From an uncultured Dialister sp. (lineage in GTDB: Bacteria > Bacillota > Negativicutes > Veillonellales > Dialisteraceae), in NCBI GenBank assembly GCA_900543455.1, contig UQRR01000018.1:1-27216 (forward strand): a stretch of 27,216 nt of DNA, read 5' to 3'. Under the pieces are notes generated by a model, which did no database searches, was not told where the DNA came from, and saw only the letters and a program-made list of their open reading frames with translations. Below are positions 13,657 to 21,881 of the stretch, piece after piece. The position numbers and the translations under genes were made by a program. The first letter of the stretch is position 1. Each line of letters starts with the position of its first letter.

Positions 13657-14364
13657 ATGAGTGTATTGGAGTGCCTAGATCTTTCTTTCTCCTATGAAGG
13701 AAAGCCGGTGTTGCGTCATGTGAATTTCTCTTTGGAAAAAGGGAGCTACTTAGGCATCATCGGTGAAAATGGTTCTGGTAAAAGCACCCTTGTCAAAGGG
13801 ATTCTGGGGCTTAAAAAACAGGCAGCAGGACAGATTCATTTAGAATTGCCTTCGCATCAGCGGGGAATTGGTTATTTGCCGCAGCAGCAGACCATGAAAA
13901 AAGATTTTCCGGCCAGCGTGTGGGAGGTGGTATTGTCCGGCAGGCTGAGCCAGCTTTCTTTCCCGTATCGATACAGAAAAGTGGATCGGGACTATGCAGA
14001 TCATATGCTGCAGTTTCTTTCCCTTTCCTCTTTGAAGCATCATGCATTCCGGGAACTGTCAGGCGGACAGCAGCAGAGAGTACTTCTGGCCCGGGCTCTG
14101 GCGGCGGGCAGCCAGGTGCTGGTGCTGGATGAACCGGTGACCGGGCTGGATCCTCGCATCACAGAAGAGATGTATGCCATGCTGGAGCGATGCATCCAAG
14201 AGCTGGGACTGACCATTTTGATGGTATCCCACGATTTGCCCCGCGTGTTTCATGAGGTGCATCAGGTTTTGTATCTGGCGAAAGGGAAGCAGATGTTTTT
14301 CGGTGAGACAGAAGATTTTCTCAAAGAACATCCTGAAGTATGGAAGCAAGGAGGGATCCTCTGA
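13657..14364 (+). CDS. znuC: Zinc-type ABC transporter ATP-binding protein
   Basis: Cytoplasmic ATPase that drives the importer. It shows Walker A GENGSGKST (36-44), the Q-loop (GYLPQQQ, near 76), signature LSGGQQQR (134-141), Walker B VLVLDE (154-159) with catalytic Glu159, and the switch His192 (SHD). 235 residues is typical. The ATG directly follows the znuA TAA, and its ribosome binding site (GGAG) lies in the last znuA codons, so translation is coupled. The stop TGA shares one base with the permease start. Confidence 0.95.
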   Translation: MSVLECLDLSFSYEGKPVLRHVNFSLEKGSYLGIIGENGSGKSTLVKGILGLKKQAAGQIHLELPSHQRGIGYLPQQQTMKKDFPASVWEVVLSGRLSQLSFPYRYRKVDRDYADHMLQFLSLSSLKHHAFRELSGGQQQRVLLARALAAGSQVLVLDEPVTGLDPRITEEMYAMLERCIQELGLTILMVSHDLPRVFHEVHQVLYLAKGKQMFFGETEDFLKEHPEVWKQGGIL

Positions 14365-15191
14365 TGTCTCTTATTCTGGAAATGCTGCAGTATCCCTTCA
14401 TGGTGCGTGCGCTGGCGGCAGGGATCATGATTTCGATCTGCGCTTCTCTCTTGGGGACCAGTCTGGTACTCAAAAGGTACTCGATGATCGGTGACAGCTT
14501 GTCGCATGTGGGCTTTGCCGCACTGGCGGTGGCCTATGCCTTTTATATGGATCCGCTGACGGTTTCCATCCCTGTCACGATGGCGGCAGCTTTTCTTCTG
14601 CTGGAATTGAAGGAAAGCATGCGGATCAAAGGAGATGCGGCGACGGCGCTTCTCTGCAGCAGTGCTTTGGCAGTGGGGGTTCTGGTCATTTCTCTGACCC
14701 GAGGGATGAATGCGGATGTATCCAATTACATGTTCGGCAGCATACTGGCGATGAGCCGCGCGGATGTATGGCTCACTTTGGCTGTGGGCAGTCTCATCGT
14801 GGTCTTATATATTCTTTTTTATCACCCCTTGTTTGCGGTGACTTTCGATGAATCGTTTGCGGCCGCATCCGGCGTGCGGAGCCGCTTCTACAATCTGATC
14901 CTGGCACTCATGACGGCGGTCACGATCGTGCTCGGCATGCGTATGATGGGGGCTCTTCTGATCTCCAGCCTGATCGTATTTCCTGCCATTACGGCCATGC
15001 AGATCTGTCATCGCTTTCTTACGACGATCCTCTTGTCTACGGCATTGGGGATTTTCTGCTTCCTCATCGGTATGCCCTTTTCTTATGCGGCATCCATTCC
15101 TACGGGGCCTTGCATCGTCTTGACCCACCTGCTGCTGCTCTTGGTGCTTGTCGGATGGCGGAAATGGAGAGAGGGAAGGCCCTGCAGGTGA
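14364..15191 (+). CDS. znuB: Zinc-type ABC transporter permease
   Basis: Inner-membrane channel of the importer, ABC-3 family, 275 residues with about eight or nine helices. The family motif MIGDSLSHVGFAALAVAY stands near residues 40-57, and MRMMGALLISSLIVFPAITA near 193-212. The ATG at 14364 overlaps the znuC stop (TGATG) and has AAGGAGGG about eight bases upstream; an in-frame start at 14340 inside znuC is less likely. It is the last gene of the operon, followed by two hairpins. Confidence 0.94.
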   Translation: MSLILEMLQYPFMVRALAAGIMISICASLLGTSLVLKRYSMIGDSLSHVGFAALAVAYAFYMDPLTVSIPVTMAAAFLLLELKESMRIKGDAATALLCSSALAVGVLVISLTRGMNADVSNYMFGSILAMSRADVWLTLAVGSLIVVLYILFYHPLFAVTFDESFAAASGVRSRFYNLILALMTAVTIVLGMRMMGALLISSLIVFPAITAMQICHRFLTTILLSTALGIFCFLIGMPFSYAASIPTGPCIVLTHLLLLLVLVGWRKWREGRPCR

Positions 15192-15204
15192 CCTGCTTTT
15201 CTGG

Positions 15205-15253
15205 GATGCGCCCCTTCCGCTCACGGGTTCACCGCGATCGGAAGGGGCGCATC
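15205..15253. other. Long-stem inverted repeat after znuB
   Basis: GATGCGCCCCTTCCG and CGGAAGGGGCGCATC form a perfect 15-bp stem with a 19-base loop, 14 bases after the znuB stop. There is no T run, so it may protect the transcript's 3' end or be a weak terminator. Confidence 0.6.
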
Positions 15254-15299
15254 ATTTCTCGTGGTGCCGATGAGGCACGATGGTTTGGTCAAAAGGGAC

Positions 15300-15325
15300 G
15301 GCTGCCGGATCGGCAGCTTTTTTCT
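15300..15325 (+). terminator. Intrinsic terminator downstream of znuB
   Basis: GCTGCCG and CGGCAGC around GAT, followed by TTTTTTCTTTT. It is the likely end of the znu operon transcript. Confidence 0.8.
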
Positions 15326-15417
15326 TTTGAAATACGTATAGTAAAAAGTCTCGTATATATGATAAAATAATATAGTTATTTTCTTGTGTCAGCGAATATT
15401 TTACAAGGGTCATCAGA

Positions 15418-17454
15418 ATGAAACAGACAGATACAGATACAAAATTTCCCCAAGACGTGAAGCATACGGATAGTCCGGGCCACTGGAAGATCTGGTGGGC
15501 GATCGCGACCTTGGTGCCTTTTGGTTTTTCCTTTTTTCTTTCCTGGTATTTCGGCGCACCGGGCGGATTTGAGCTTTCTTCGCAGGTGAAGGTATTCCTG
15601 CTCTTCCTGCAGGTCGGTTTTGTGACGGCCTATTTTATCCGGCACCACCTGACGCGGGCAGCCGTGCATCTGTGGATCACGATCGGCTTTTTGTGGCTGC
15701 TCTCACTCATCGTGCCGTACCTTTCGACGCAGACGGACGTGGTGCTCGACATGTCGGATATGTCAGGCGAGCTCTCTGCGCCGCTCTATCTGTTCATCTC
15801 CTGCCTCTCTGCGGCATGGATCCTGCCGGGGAAATGGCGCATGATCGCGCGCATCGCGTGCGTCGTCCTGATGCTCCTTTATGTGGGCATCCAGTTCACG
15901 TATGTGGGCTACTACTTCATCACGCATTCTCTGATCTCCATCAATATGCTACTGGCGCTCGCGCAGACGAATCTTGCCGAGACAAAGGAGTATATCGATG
16001 TGAATATCCCGTATGCCGAGCTTATTCTGGGGACGCTTGCGATCCTCATCCTCGCGTGGCTCATCTTCCACAGCAGCCGTTTCTCCTTCAATGGCCGCCT
16101 TCCCGTTTCCCGAAAGGCGTGGTGGGCGATGGCACTGCTCTTCCTTGTGAATGTCGGTCTCTGCTGTCTGTCCATCGGGGCGACGCGACTTGCGCATGTG
16201 TATTATGAGACCTACGAGACGCTTTCCAGTTTCTCCGATTTCCAGACGATGGTGGAGAAGCGCCGCCACATGTCGATCAAGGATCGCATCCTTGCCGCGC
16301 AGCTCAAAGCGGCGCCGGACGGTGTCTATGTCCTCATCATCGGCGAGTCTCTGACGCGCGACCACATGGGCGTCTATGGCTATCACAGAAATACCACGCC
16401 TTTCCAGACAGAGGCCGCCGCAGACGCTCACTATACCTTCTTCAATCATGCCTATTCCTGCTACACACAGACTGTTCAGGTCCTGACCGAAGCGCTGACG
16501 GAGAAGAACCAGTACAATGATATGGAGCTGGTCGATGCCTACTCCATTATTGACATGGCAAGGCAGGCCGGCTTCCATACCACATGGATCTCAAACCAGT
16601 CCCGCTATGGTGTCTGGGATACGCCGATCGGTGCGATCGGAAGCGCCTGTGATGATCAGTACTGGATCAACCAGTATGTCGGCACAGATGTCGTGACGAA
16701 GGACTTCGACACGGCTCTCATCCCCTATCTGCGGAAGGTCGATCCGAAGAACCGCCGCCAGCTCGTCGTTGTCCACCTCATGGGCAGCCACGTCAGCTAC
16801 TGGGACCGCTACCCGTCCGAGTTCTATCACTGGCCGGAGAGCGTGGGAAAGGCGCGCTCGACGGCTGACGTCATGAATGATGAGTATGACAACTCCGTCC
16901 TCTTCAATGACTACGTCGTCGAAAGCATCATGAACGAAGCCGTGAACTACATGAAGGCGGACAGCGTCCTCTACTTCTCTGACCATGGGGAGCAGGTCAC
17001 TGAGCGTCCGGGGCACAATGCAGACCAGTTCGACTACACGATGGTGCACATTCCCTTCTGGATCTACACCTCGGATGACTACCAGAGGAGCCACCCGCGC
17101 ACCATGAAGACCATGTGGGAAAGAAGAAATATGCCATTCACCAATGACATGCTCTACGATACCTTCATGGGTCTCATGGGACTTACGGCGACTCGCTATG
17201 ATGAAAAGTCCGACATCCTTTCCCTTGACTTTGATAAAGATGTGACGACGCTCATGACCATGTACGGCAATGTGATGGTTAGAAATGATACCGAGCAGCT
17301 CGGAAGCAGCAAGGAAGCAGAGGACGAGCGCTGGAACAATGATATCCATCGCCGCCGCCTCTTCGCTCCGTCTTTCGATTGGAGCCGGTATCAGCCTGTC
17401 AAGATCGCGGGAGAAGAGATCCCGAATGTACCGAATGCGGGAGCAGGGCAGTAG
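15418..17454 (+). CDS. Sulfatase-fold membrane transferase (phosphoethanolamine transferase-like)
   Basis: Inner-membrane enzyme of 678 residues with an alkaline-phosphatase-fold catalytic domain facing outwards. Five hydrophobic segments lie within about 25-255. The domain then starts at VYVLIIGESLTRDHMGVYGY (304-321), with metal ligand Glu310, the YGYHRNTTP motif, a probable nucleophile Thr350 (SCYTQTVQVLT), His453/His458 (VVHLMGSH) and the pair Asp522-His523 (YFSDHGEQ). This pattern fits the EptA/CptA/OpgE family, which moves phosphoethanolamine from phosphatidylethanolamine onto lipid A, core sugars or glucans. It fits an organism with an outer membrane. Acceptor and donor are unproven, and the nucleophile region differs from the usual S-C-G-T-A-T. 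AAGGG lies nine bases before the start. It is a single gene. Confidence 0.87.
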   Translation: MKQTDTDTKFPQDVKHTDSPGHWKIWWAIATLVPFGFSFFLSWYFGAPGGFELSSQVKVFLLFLQVGFVTAYFIRHHLTRAAVHLWITIGFLWLLSLIVPYLSTQTDVVLDMSDMSGELSAPLYLFISCLSAAWILPGKWRMIARIACVVLMLLYVGIQFTYVGYYFITHSLISINMLLALAQTNLAETKEYIDVNIPYAELILGTLAILILAWLIFHSSRFSFNGRLPVSRKAWWAMALLFLVNVGLCCLSIGATRLAHVYYETYETLSSFSDFQTMVEKRRHMSIKDRILAAQLKAAPDGVYVLIIGESLTRDHMGVYGYHRNTTPFQTEAAADAHYTFFNHAYSCYTQTVQVLTEALTEKNQYNDMELVDAYSIIDMARQAGFHTTWISNQSRYGVWDTPIGAIGSACDDQYWINQYVGTDVVTKDFDTALIPYLRKVDPKNRRQLVVVHLMGSHVSYWDRYPSEFYHWPESVGKARSTADVMNDEYDNSVLFNDYVVESIMNEAVNYMKADSVLYFSDHGEQVTERPGHNADQFDYTMVHIPFWIYTSDDYQRSHPRTMKTMWERRNMPFTNDMLYDTFMGLMGLTATRYDEKSDILSLDFDKDVTTLMTMYGNVMVRNDTEQLGSSKEAEDERWNNDIHRRRLFAPSFDWSRYQPVKIAGEEIPNVPNAGAGQ

Positions 17455-17464
17455 AAATAGGTTT

Positions 17465-17694
17465 TGAGGGTTCGCCCTTTGATTCCGCTTGAAAGCTTCA
17501 CTTGAATGAGAAATTAGAAATGAGAAATGCGAAATGGTGGTGCGGCGCAAAAAATAATGAAACGCCGCAGAATATAAATAGGGCGATGCCCGCCGGAGAT
17601 GCCAGATGCCAGACGTCAGATGTCTAATGTCTCCCAGTCTTTTAGTCTAATCTCCAGTCACCAGTCACTCCTAATCCCTAATCCCTAGTCACTT
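17465..17694 (+). repeat. Intergenic repeat mosaic M9 (forward, D2 type)
   Basis: Module A (GATTCCGCTTGAAAGCTTCA, from 17480), AATGAGA/AATTAGA/AATGCGA heptamers (17505-17532), GC hairpin GTGCGGCGC ... GCGCC (17536-17571), linker D2 (ATAGGGCGATGCCCG) and mixed heptamers (AGATGCC, AGACGTC, AGATGTC, then CAGTCAC and CCTAATC types; 17597-17694). It is the mirror of mosaic M3. It ends just before the ribosome binding site of trmB, and I see no separate promoter. Confidence 0.8.
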
Positions 17695-17720
17695 TACTTT
17701 ATCCCCGAAAGGAGTCTACC

Positions 17721-18371
17721 ATGCGTCTCAGACGTAAACCATGGATCGAAGAAGCCATCAAAAATTACACCTCCATCCTCTTTCTGGAGGAACCGACCGA
17801 CATGAAAGGCAAGTGGGAGACACAGTTTCCCCGCCCTGAGCAGCCGCTCCATGTAGAATTCGGTACCGGCAAAGGCCAGTTCATTTCCGGCATGGCCGCG
17901 CTCCATCCTGATGTGAACTACATCGGCATGGAGGTGCAGGAAGGCGTCATCTACTATGCCGCACAGAAGACTGCGGAGAAGGATCCGCCGGTAGACAATG
18001 TCCGTCTCATCTTAGGCGATGTGAGCGAGATCCTGAATATTTTTGACGAAGGCGAAGTCGATGTGATCTACCTCAATTTCAGCGACCCCTGGCCGAAGAA
18101 GCGCCACGCCAAGCGCCGCCTCACCTATCGTGATTTTCTGAAACGCTACGCCGTCATTTTAAAAGAGGGCGGTGAGATCCGCTTCAAGACGGATAACAAG
18201 GATCTTTTTGATTTCTCCGTCGAAGAATTTGAGGCCATGGGCTGGCAGCTTTCGGACGTGACCTATGATCTTCATGCCGCTCCCGTCCCCGGGGATGTGG
18301 AGACAGAATATGAAGAGAAGTTTTCCAGAAAGGGGAACCTCATATGTCGTCTCGTAGCGAGACGTCCCTGA
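17721..18371 (+). CDS. trmB: tRNA (guanine-46-N7)-methyltransferase
   Basis: Uses S-adenosylmethionine to methylate G46 in the variable loop of tRNAs. The cofactor motif VEFGTGKGQF stands at 45-54, the acidic GMEVQ at 69-73, and the family hallmark DPWPKKRHAKRR at 122-133. The C-terminal EIRFKTDNKDLFDFS (176-190) carries the T-D-N substrate motif. 216 residues is the usual size. AAAGGAG precedes the ATG by about eight bases. The following FtsW/RodA gene starts 28 bases before this stop codon, so the two are co-translated. Confidence 0.96.
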   Translation: MRLRRKPWIEEAIKNYTSILFLEEPTDMKGKWETQFPRPEQPLHVEFGTGKGQFISGMAALHPDVNYIGMEVQEGVIYYAAQKTAEKDPPVDNVRLILGDVSEILNIFDEGEVDVIYLNFSDPWPKKRHAKRRLTYRDFLKRYAVILKEGGEIRFKTDNKDLFDFSVEEFEAMGWQLSDVTYDLHAAPVPGDVETEYEEKFSRKGNLICRLVARRP

Positions 18372-19597
18372 AGGATACGAAGTATGTGCCCGAGTGTCTG
18401 AAATGGATGCTCATCGCGGCCGCCATACTGATCGCCATCGGGGCGATGAATGTCTATAATGCCACCTACTATATGAATATGGCGGCAGGCGATGGGCCGT
18501 ATACCCACTTTTTGAAGCATGTCGGGGTCTTGGCGCTCAGTCTGGCCATCGGCGTCGTCGTGGCTTGGCTGCCGAAAGGGTTCATCCGGGGCGGCGCCTT
18601 CGTCTGGGTGGGGGTGACGATACTACTCCTTGCTCTGGTTGTTGTGGCCGGGCATCGGGCGAATGGCGCGACGCGCTGGATCATGCTCGCGGGCTTCTCT
18701 CTCCAGCCGTCTGAAGTCGCGAAAGTGACCGGCCTGATCTGGACGGCATCCTTTCTGGCAAGGTGCATCCGAAAAGGAGAGAAAATCACGCTTATCAAGC
18801 GATTTTTTCGTCCCCTCTGCCATTTTCGTGACAGTAAGAAAAAGGAGAATACCTTCCGCTCCATGATTGGGTACTTTCTGCCGCTCTATGGGCCGCTCGT
18901 GATGGCGATCTTCGTCCTGAAACAGCCGGACATGGGGACAGCGGGGATGATTCTGCTCTTCCCCCTACTTCTCTACGTTTTGGCAGGACTTCCGCTTTTC
19001 GAAATCCTCTTGGGCGTAGGGGGTGCGATCGTCACCTTTGCGATTCTCGTCATTGCTGAACCGTATCGCATGGACCGTGTGGTCGTACTCTGGGATCCCT
19101 TCTCCTATGCGGCGAACCGCGGCTACCAGACGGTACAGAGCCTCATCGCTGTCGGCTCCGGCGGACTCTTCGGGCAAAGCGTCGGCGAAGGCATGTCGAA
19201 ATTTCTCTACCTGCCCGAGCAGTACACCGACTTCGCCTACGCCGTTTTCAGTCAGGAATTTGGCTTCATAGGCTCTGTTTTCGTCCTCATTCTCTACCTT
19301 GTTTTTCTCCTTGCCGGATTCGCTGTAGCTAGAAAGCTGAAGGAGACCTATGCGGCGCTTCTCGTCTACGGACTCACCATGCTGATCTCCGTGCAGGGCA
19401 TCGTTAATATCGCGATGGTCATCGGCTGCTTCCCTGTCACAGGGATCCCGCTGCCCTTCATTTCCTATGGCGGTTCCTCGCTCATCATGAATATCATCTC
19501 TGTCGCACTCATCTACGGCACCACGGTGCAGAGCCTTCGTGAGACAGATCTGGAAGAGAGAAAACGTCGGATCGCACAGATGGAAGGGAGAGGGTGA
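18344..19597 (+). CDS. FtsW/RodA/SpoVE family (SEDS) peptidoglycan glycosyltransferase
   Basis: Polytopic SEDS protein of 417 residues with about ten helices, polymerising lipid II into glycan strands for division or elongation. Motifs are GATRWI (108-113), QPSEVAK (121-127), KQPDMGTA (193-200), the catalytic Asp296 in LPEQYTDFAYAVFSQEFGFIG, and the C-terminal GIPLPFISYGGSSL. The LPE.xTDF form is closer to FtsW/SpoVE than to RodA, but no divisome neighbours help. A charged cytoplasmic insert (140-172) is rich in Lys and Arg. The ATG lies inside the end of trmB and has AAAGGGG seven bases before it, so the long overlap is well supported. Confidence 0.92.
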   Translation: MSSRSETSLKDTKYVPECLKWMLIAAAILIAIGAMNVYNATYYMNMAAGDGPYTHFLKHVGVLALSLAIGVVVAWLPKGFIRGGAFVWVGVTILLLALVVVAGHRANGATRWIMLAGFSLQPSEVAKVTGLIWTASFLARCIRKGEKITLIKRFFRPLCHFRDSKKKENTFRSMIGYFLPLYGPLVMAIFVLKQPDMGTAGMILLFPLLLYVLAGLPLFEILLGVGGAIVTFAILVIAEPYRMDRVVVLWDPFSYAANRGYQTVQSLIAVGSGGLFGQSVGEGMSKFLYLPEQYTDFAYAVFSQEFGFIGSVFVLILYLVFLLAGFAVARKLKETYAALLVYGLTMLISVQGIVNIAMVIGCFPVTGIPLPFISYGGSSLIMNIISVALIYGTTVQSLRETDLEERKRRIAQMEGRG

Positions 19598-19611
19598 GCC
19601 TCTGGCGTACT

Positions 19612-19831
19612 GTCCCTTGATTGGGGATGAAAGCTCGACCCGAATGAGGAATGAGGAATGAGGAATGAAGGTGGCGGCTTCGCCGAGATCGATGGCTCAG
19701 GTCGCAACTGTTCTGGCATTCGTTATCTCACATACGACGTTTCTCGCCGCTCAGGATGACGAAACGGGGCGATGCCCGAAAGTCGTATTCAAGTCACCAG
19801 TCACTAGTCACTAGTCACTCCTAATCCCTGC
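19612..19831 (+). repeat. Intergenic repeat mosaic M10
   Basis: Module A remnant (TTGATTGGGGATGAAAGCTC), four AATGAGG-type heptamers (19643-19670), a short hairpin GGCGGCTTCGCC (19673-19684), an inverted copy of the inserted repeat from mosaic M5 (CATACGACGTTTCTC ... CTCAGGATGACG, 19730-19762), linker D2 (GGGGCGATGCCCG) and AGTCACC/AGTCACT heptamers (19792-19826). It fills most of the 19598-19906 gap. No coding signal is seen. Confidence 0.75.
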
Positions 19832-19883
19832 TTCCAGGCTCCAGATTTCTGGGGTCGAATTCTCGATGTACAATCAGCAACCC

Positions 19884-19919
19884 AAAAACTCCGTGAGAGA
19901 AATATCTCACGGAGTTTTT
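19884..19919. terminator. Bidirectional terminator overlapping the stop of the 167-residue gene
   Basis: AAAAACTCCGTGAGA and TCTCACGGAGTTTTT pair around GAAATA. The right arm encodes the last codons (Lys-Thr-Pro) and the TGA stop of the minus-strand gene ending at 19907. Confidence 0.88.
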
Positions 19920-20410
19920 TGTTGCCCATAGACTGCATGTCTCGCGAGGTCCATCGCAGGAAGGAGCGCGTGCGTGGCGCCAGCGGCATAGAGCAGGAGC
20001 CCAAGGTAGAATGTCGTGCGTTGTGGCGGGGTGAAATCATTTTTTTTCGGTGGGAACGCGAAAGACGAGGGGGAGAGGCGCTCTGTGCGGAGCGCCCCTT
20101 TGCCGAATGTCGTCAGCACATATCCATCCTCATAGAAGCAGAGTACGGCGCCTGACCAACCTGCGGCCTTCGCGGCGAGCGCGAGCCGCCCTGCCTGGTC
20201 CGTCCGGTTCGTATAGAGTAGCAGGCGCTGGCGTGTATTTCTCGGGAGCAGGCAGCATATATGAAGCCGCTGCCACGCGCGATCTCGCAGTTCCTTATCC
20301 GGAAGGGGTGCACTCGCGAAGTCGCTCGCGTAGAAATAGAAAGGCGCATCGAAGCGGCAGATGGATACCAGACGCTTCGTCAGGCTTTCAAGCGTTTCTT
20401 TTTTGTTCAT
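19907..20410 (-). CDS. Hypothetical protein (167 residues), unrecognised
   Basis: I do not recognise a family. The protein has no signal peptide. It begins MNKKETLESLTKRLVSICRFDAPFYFY. Its middle part has alternating strands and helices (RLLLYTNRTDQAGRLALAAKAAGWSGAVLCFYEDGYVLTTFG), which could be an alpha/beta domain. One hydrophobic segment near the end (TTFYLGLLLYAAGATHALLPAM, about 131-152) may be a membrane anchor. It lies ten bases downstream of an 81-residue gene and is probably co-transcribed with it from the promoter at 20686. GCAGG stands about five bases before the ATG. The stop lies inside a terminator. Reality is supported by the promoter, spacing and terminator rather than by homology. 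Confidence 0.72.
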   Translation of the reverse strand: MNKKETLESLTKRLVSICRFDAPFYFYASDFASAPLPDKELRDRAWQRLHICCLLPRNTRQRLLLYTNRTDQAGRLALAAKAAGWSGAVLCFYEDGYVLTTFGKGALRTERLSPSSFAFPPKKNDFTPPQRTTFYLGLLLYAAGATHALLPAMDLARHAVYGQQKTP

Positions 20411-20420
20411 GACCGCCTGC

Positions 20421-20666
20421 TTATTTCAAATACTTTTTCCCAAGCTTCCACGTCATCGAGAGCGACTGCTGGAGCAGGAAGAAATGGAACGCGCGCATCG
20501 GATGGAAGAGCCAGAAGGCCTTCTTGATCGGCGCGAGCGCCTGCCAGCCTTCGGCCTCCTTCTTCGTCGGTGCATATGCCTCCTGCCTTGCATTCAGCCC
20601 CTTGGCAAGGAATGCGCCCAAAAGCGCGAGCAGGATCATTTTGAGAATGCCATTCTTGTTATTCAC
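20421..20666 (-). CDS. Hypothetical small membrane protein (81 residues), unrecognised
   Basis: Short protein with one N-terminal hydrophobic stretch (ILKMILLALLGAFLAKGL, residues 7-24) and a basic, aromatic remainder (KKAFWLFHPMRAFHFFLLQQSLSMTWKLGKKYLK). It may be a single-span membrane protein with a cytoplasmic amphipathic tail. GTG 20666 is preferred because AGAGG is eight bases upstream; ATG 20672 is only two bases from the same site, and an open frame up to 20714 would run into the -35 box. First gene of a two-gene unit with the 167-residue protein. Confidence 0.65.
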   Translation of the reverse strand: MNNKNGILKMILLALLGAFLAKGLNARQEAYAPTKKEAEGWQALAPIKKAFWLFHPMRAFHFFLLQQSLSMTWKLGKKYLK

Positions 20667-20685
20667 GATCATCACCTCTATCCGT

Positions 20686-20714
20686 ATCATAGCAAAGGGG
20701 AGAGCGTTAGGCAA
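20686..20714 (-). promoter_or_regulatory. Promoter of the two hypothetical genes
   Basis: On the minus strand TTGCCT (20714-20709) and TATGAT (20691-20686) are separated by 17 bases. The -10 box ends 19 bases before the chosen GTG start, so the untranslated leader is short. Confidence 0.7.
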
Positions 20715-20744
20715 GTTGTGGTATGATAGTTGAAGGTTCAGGGG

Positions 20745-20866
20745 GAAAAAATGAGGATTGAGGGAGGAGGGCGGCGGCTTCGCCGCGATGATAGATGATT
20801 GTATTCTCGTATCGCTAACCTAATCCCTAGCCACTAATCCCCAGCTACCCGTCACTCTTATCCCCT
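20745..20866 (+). repeat. Intergenic repeat mosaic M11
   Basis: A short hairpin GGCGGCTTCGCCGC (20772-20785), the end of linker D1 (TATTCTCGTATCGCTAACC) and six in-phase heptamers (20819-20860, CCTAATC, CCTAGCC, ACTAATC, CCCAGCT, ACCCGTC, ACTCTTA). It ends about 40 bases before the Maf start. Confidence 0.75.
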
Positions 20867-20908
20867 GAAACGTTAGACTACGAGTTTTTCAGAAAAGGAG
20901 CATTCACT

Positions 20909-21535
20909 ATGCACATCATTTTAGCTTCTGCTTCGCCGCGCCGGCGAGAGCTCATCCATCAGATCGGCTGGACGGAGGAAATCTGTCCGTCCTCTTTTTC
21001 TGAAGCGGCGACGCCCAAAGAAGCCCGCGCGAGGCTCGGAGAATTTTCCGAAGATGTTTGTCTGGAAATTTCCCGCGTTGAAGATGCCGGACTTGTGACT
21101 CTCTTCAATGCGTATGGCAAAGGGAAGCGCATTTGTGAGGAGAAAGGCGACGAAGTTCCGATCGTGGCGGCCGATACCGTCGTGACACTGGATGGCGATA
21201 TTCTGGGGAAACCAAGGGATACGAACGATGCGCGCGCGATGCTTCGCCTTCTCTCAGGAAGAGAGCATGCAGTGAAGACAGGCCTCGCTGTCTTTCATAA
21301 GGATCGCGTTCATCTCCATGTCGAGACGACGCGCGTCTATTTCCGAAAGCTCTCGGATCTGGAAATCGATCGCTACGTCGCCACCGGTGAACCGATGGAT
21401 AAGGCCGGCGCCTACGGTATCCAGGGGAGGGGGGCGATCCTTGTTTCCAAAATCGAAGGCTCGTATGATAACGTAGTCGGTCTGCCCCTGACGGCGCTGT
21501 ATGAGATGATAAATGGTATTACGTTTTCTGAATAG
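20909..21535 (+). CDS. maf: Maf/YhdE-family nucleoside triphosphate pyrophosphatase
   Basis: Cytoplasmic house-cleaning pyrophosphatase that hydrolyses non-canonical or excess NTPs (dTTP/UTP type in many members) to the monophosphate. Seen: LASASPRRRELI (5-16), catalytic Asp89 in VAADTVVTLDG, GKPRD (100-104), SGREHAVKTG (115-124) and DKAGAYGIQGRGA with Lys/Gln that contact the base. The stretch between Ser30 and Val86 is longer than usual for this family; total length is 208. AAAAGGAG precedes the ATG by about nine bases. It stands alone between two repeat mosaics. Confidence 0.94.
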   Translation: MHIILASASPRRRELIHQIGWTEEICPSSFSEAATPKEARARLGEFSEDVCLEISRVEDAGLVTLFNAYGKGKRICEEKGDEVPIVAADTVVTLDGDILGKPRDTNDARAMLRLLSGREHAVKTGLAVFHKDRVHLHVETTRVYFRKLSDLEIDRYVATGEPMDKAGAYGIQGRGAILVSKIEGSYDNVVGLPLTALYEMINGITFSE

Positions 21536-21566
21536 CTGGCATTCAAAACGATATCCGAATCAAGTT

Positions 21567-21836
21567 AGGAATGAGGAGAGGAGTGAAGGTACGGCGCATA
21601 AAATTGGGAGGCGCCGTGAGTTTTTATATAAAATGGGGGTATTGGGGCGCTCTATGAATTGTGCGCCTCTTCTGCCACTCCTCACTCCTAATTCCGCACT
21701 CCTCACTTTTCGCTCAAATGATTGGTCGCTCATATATTCTCGGCGATGTTATTTTATTTTTGCGCCGTACATTCCCTGCTCTCCCCTCAGAACCTATAGA
21801 ACCTGTTGAACCCCAATCCCCAATCCTGAATTTCTG
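21567..21836. repeat. Diverged intergenic repeat mosaic M12
   Basis: Heptamer-like GGAATGA/GGAGAGG (21567-21590), hairpin GGCGC ... GCGCC (21593-21617), a second GGCGC...GCGCC pair (21645-21667), heptamers ACTCCTC/ACTCCTA/ATTCCGC (21677-21711), GCGCCGTAC (21763) and a CCCCAAT/CCTGAAT stretch (21811-21835). The left and right parts are roughly inverted copies. From 21840 to 22008 comes the promoter and leader of the TonB receptor. No gene is seen in 21536-22008. Confidence 0.6.
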
Positions 21837-21852
21837 AACTCTTTTTCTTCTC

Positions 21853-21881
21853 TTAACAAATCCCTCAAAATATGATATGGT
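21853..21881 (+). promoter_or_regulatory. Probable promoter of the TonB-dependent receptor
   Basis: TTAACA and TATGGT are separated by 17 bases. The leader is about 120 bases long and AT-rich. I found no convincing Fur box, 21-bp Zur palindrome or cobalamin-riboswitch core in it. Confidence 0.55.
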
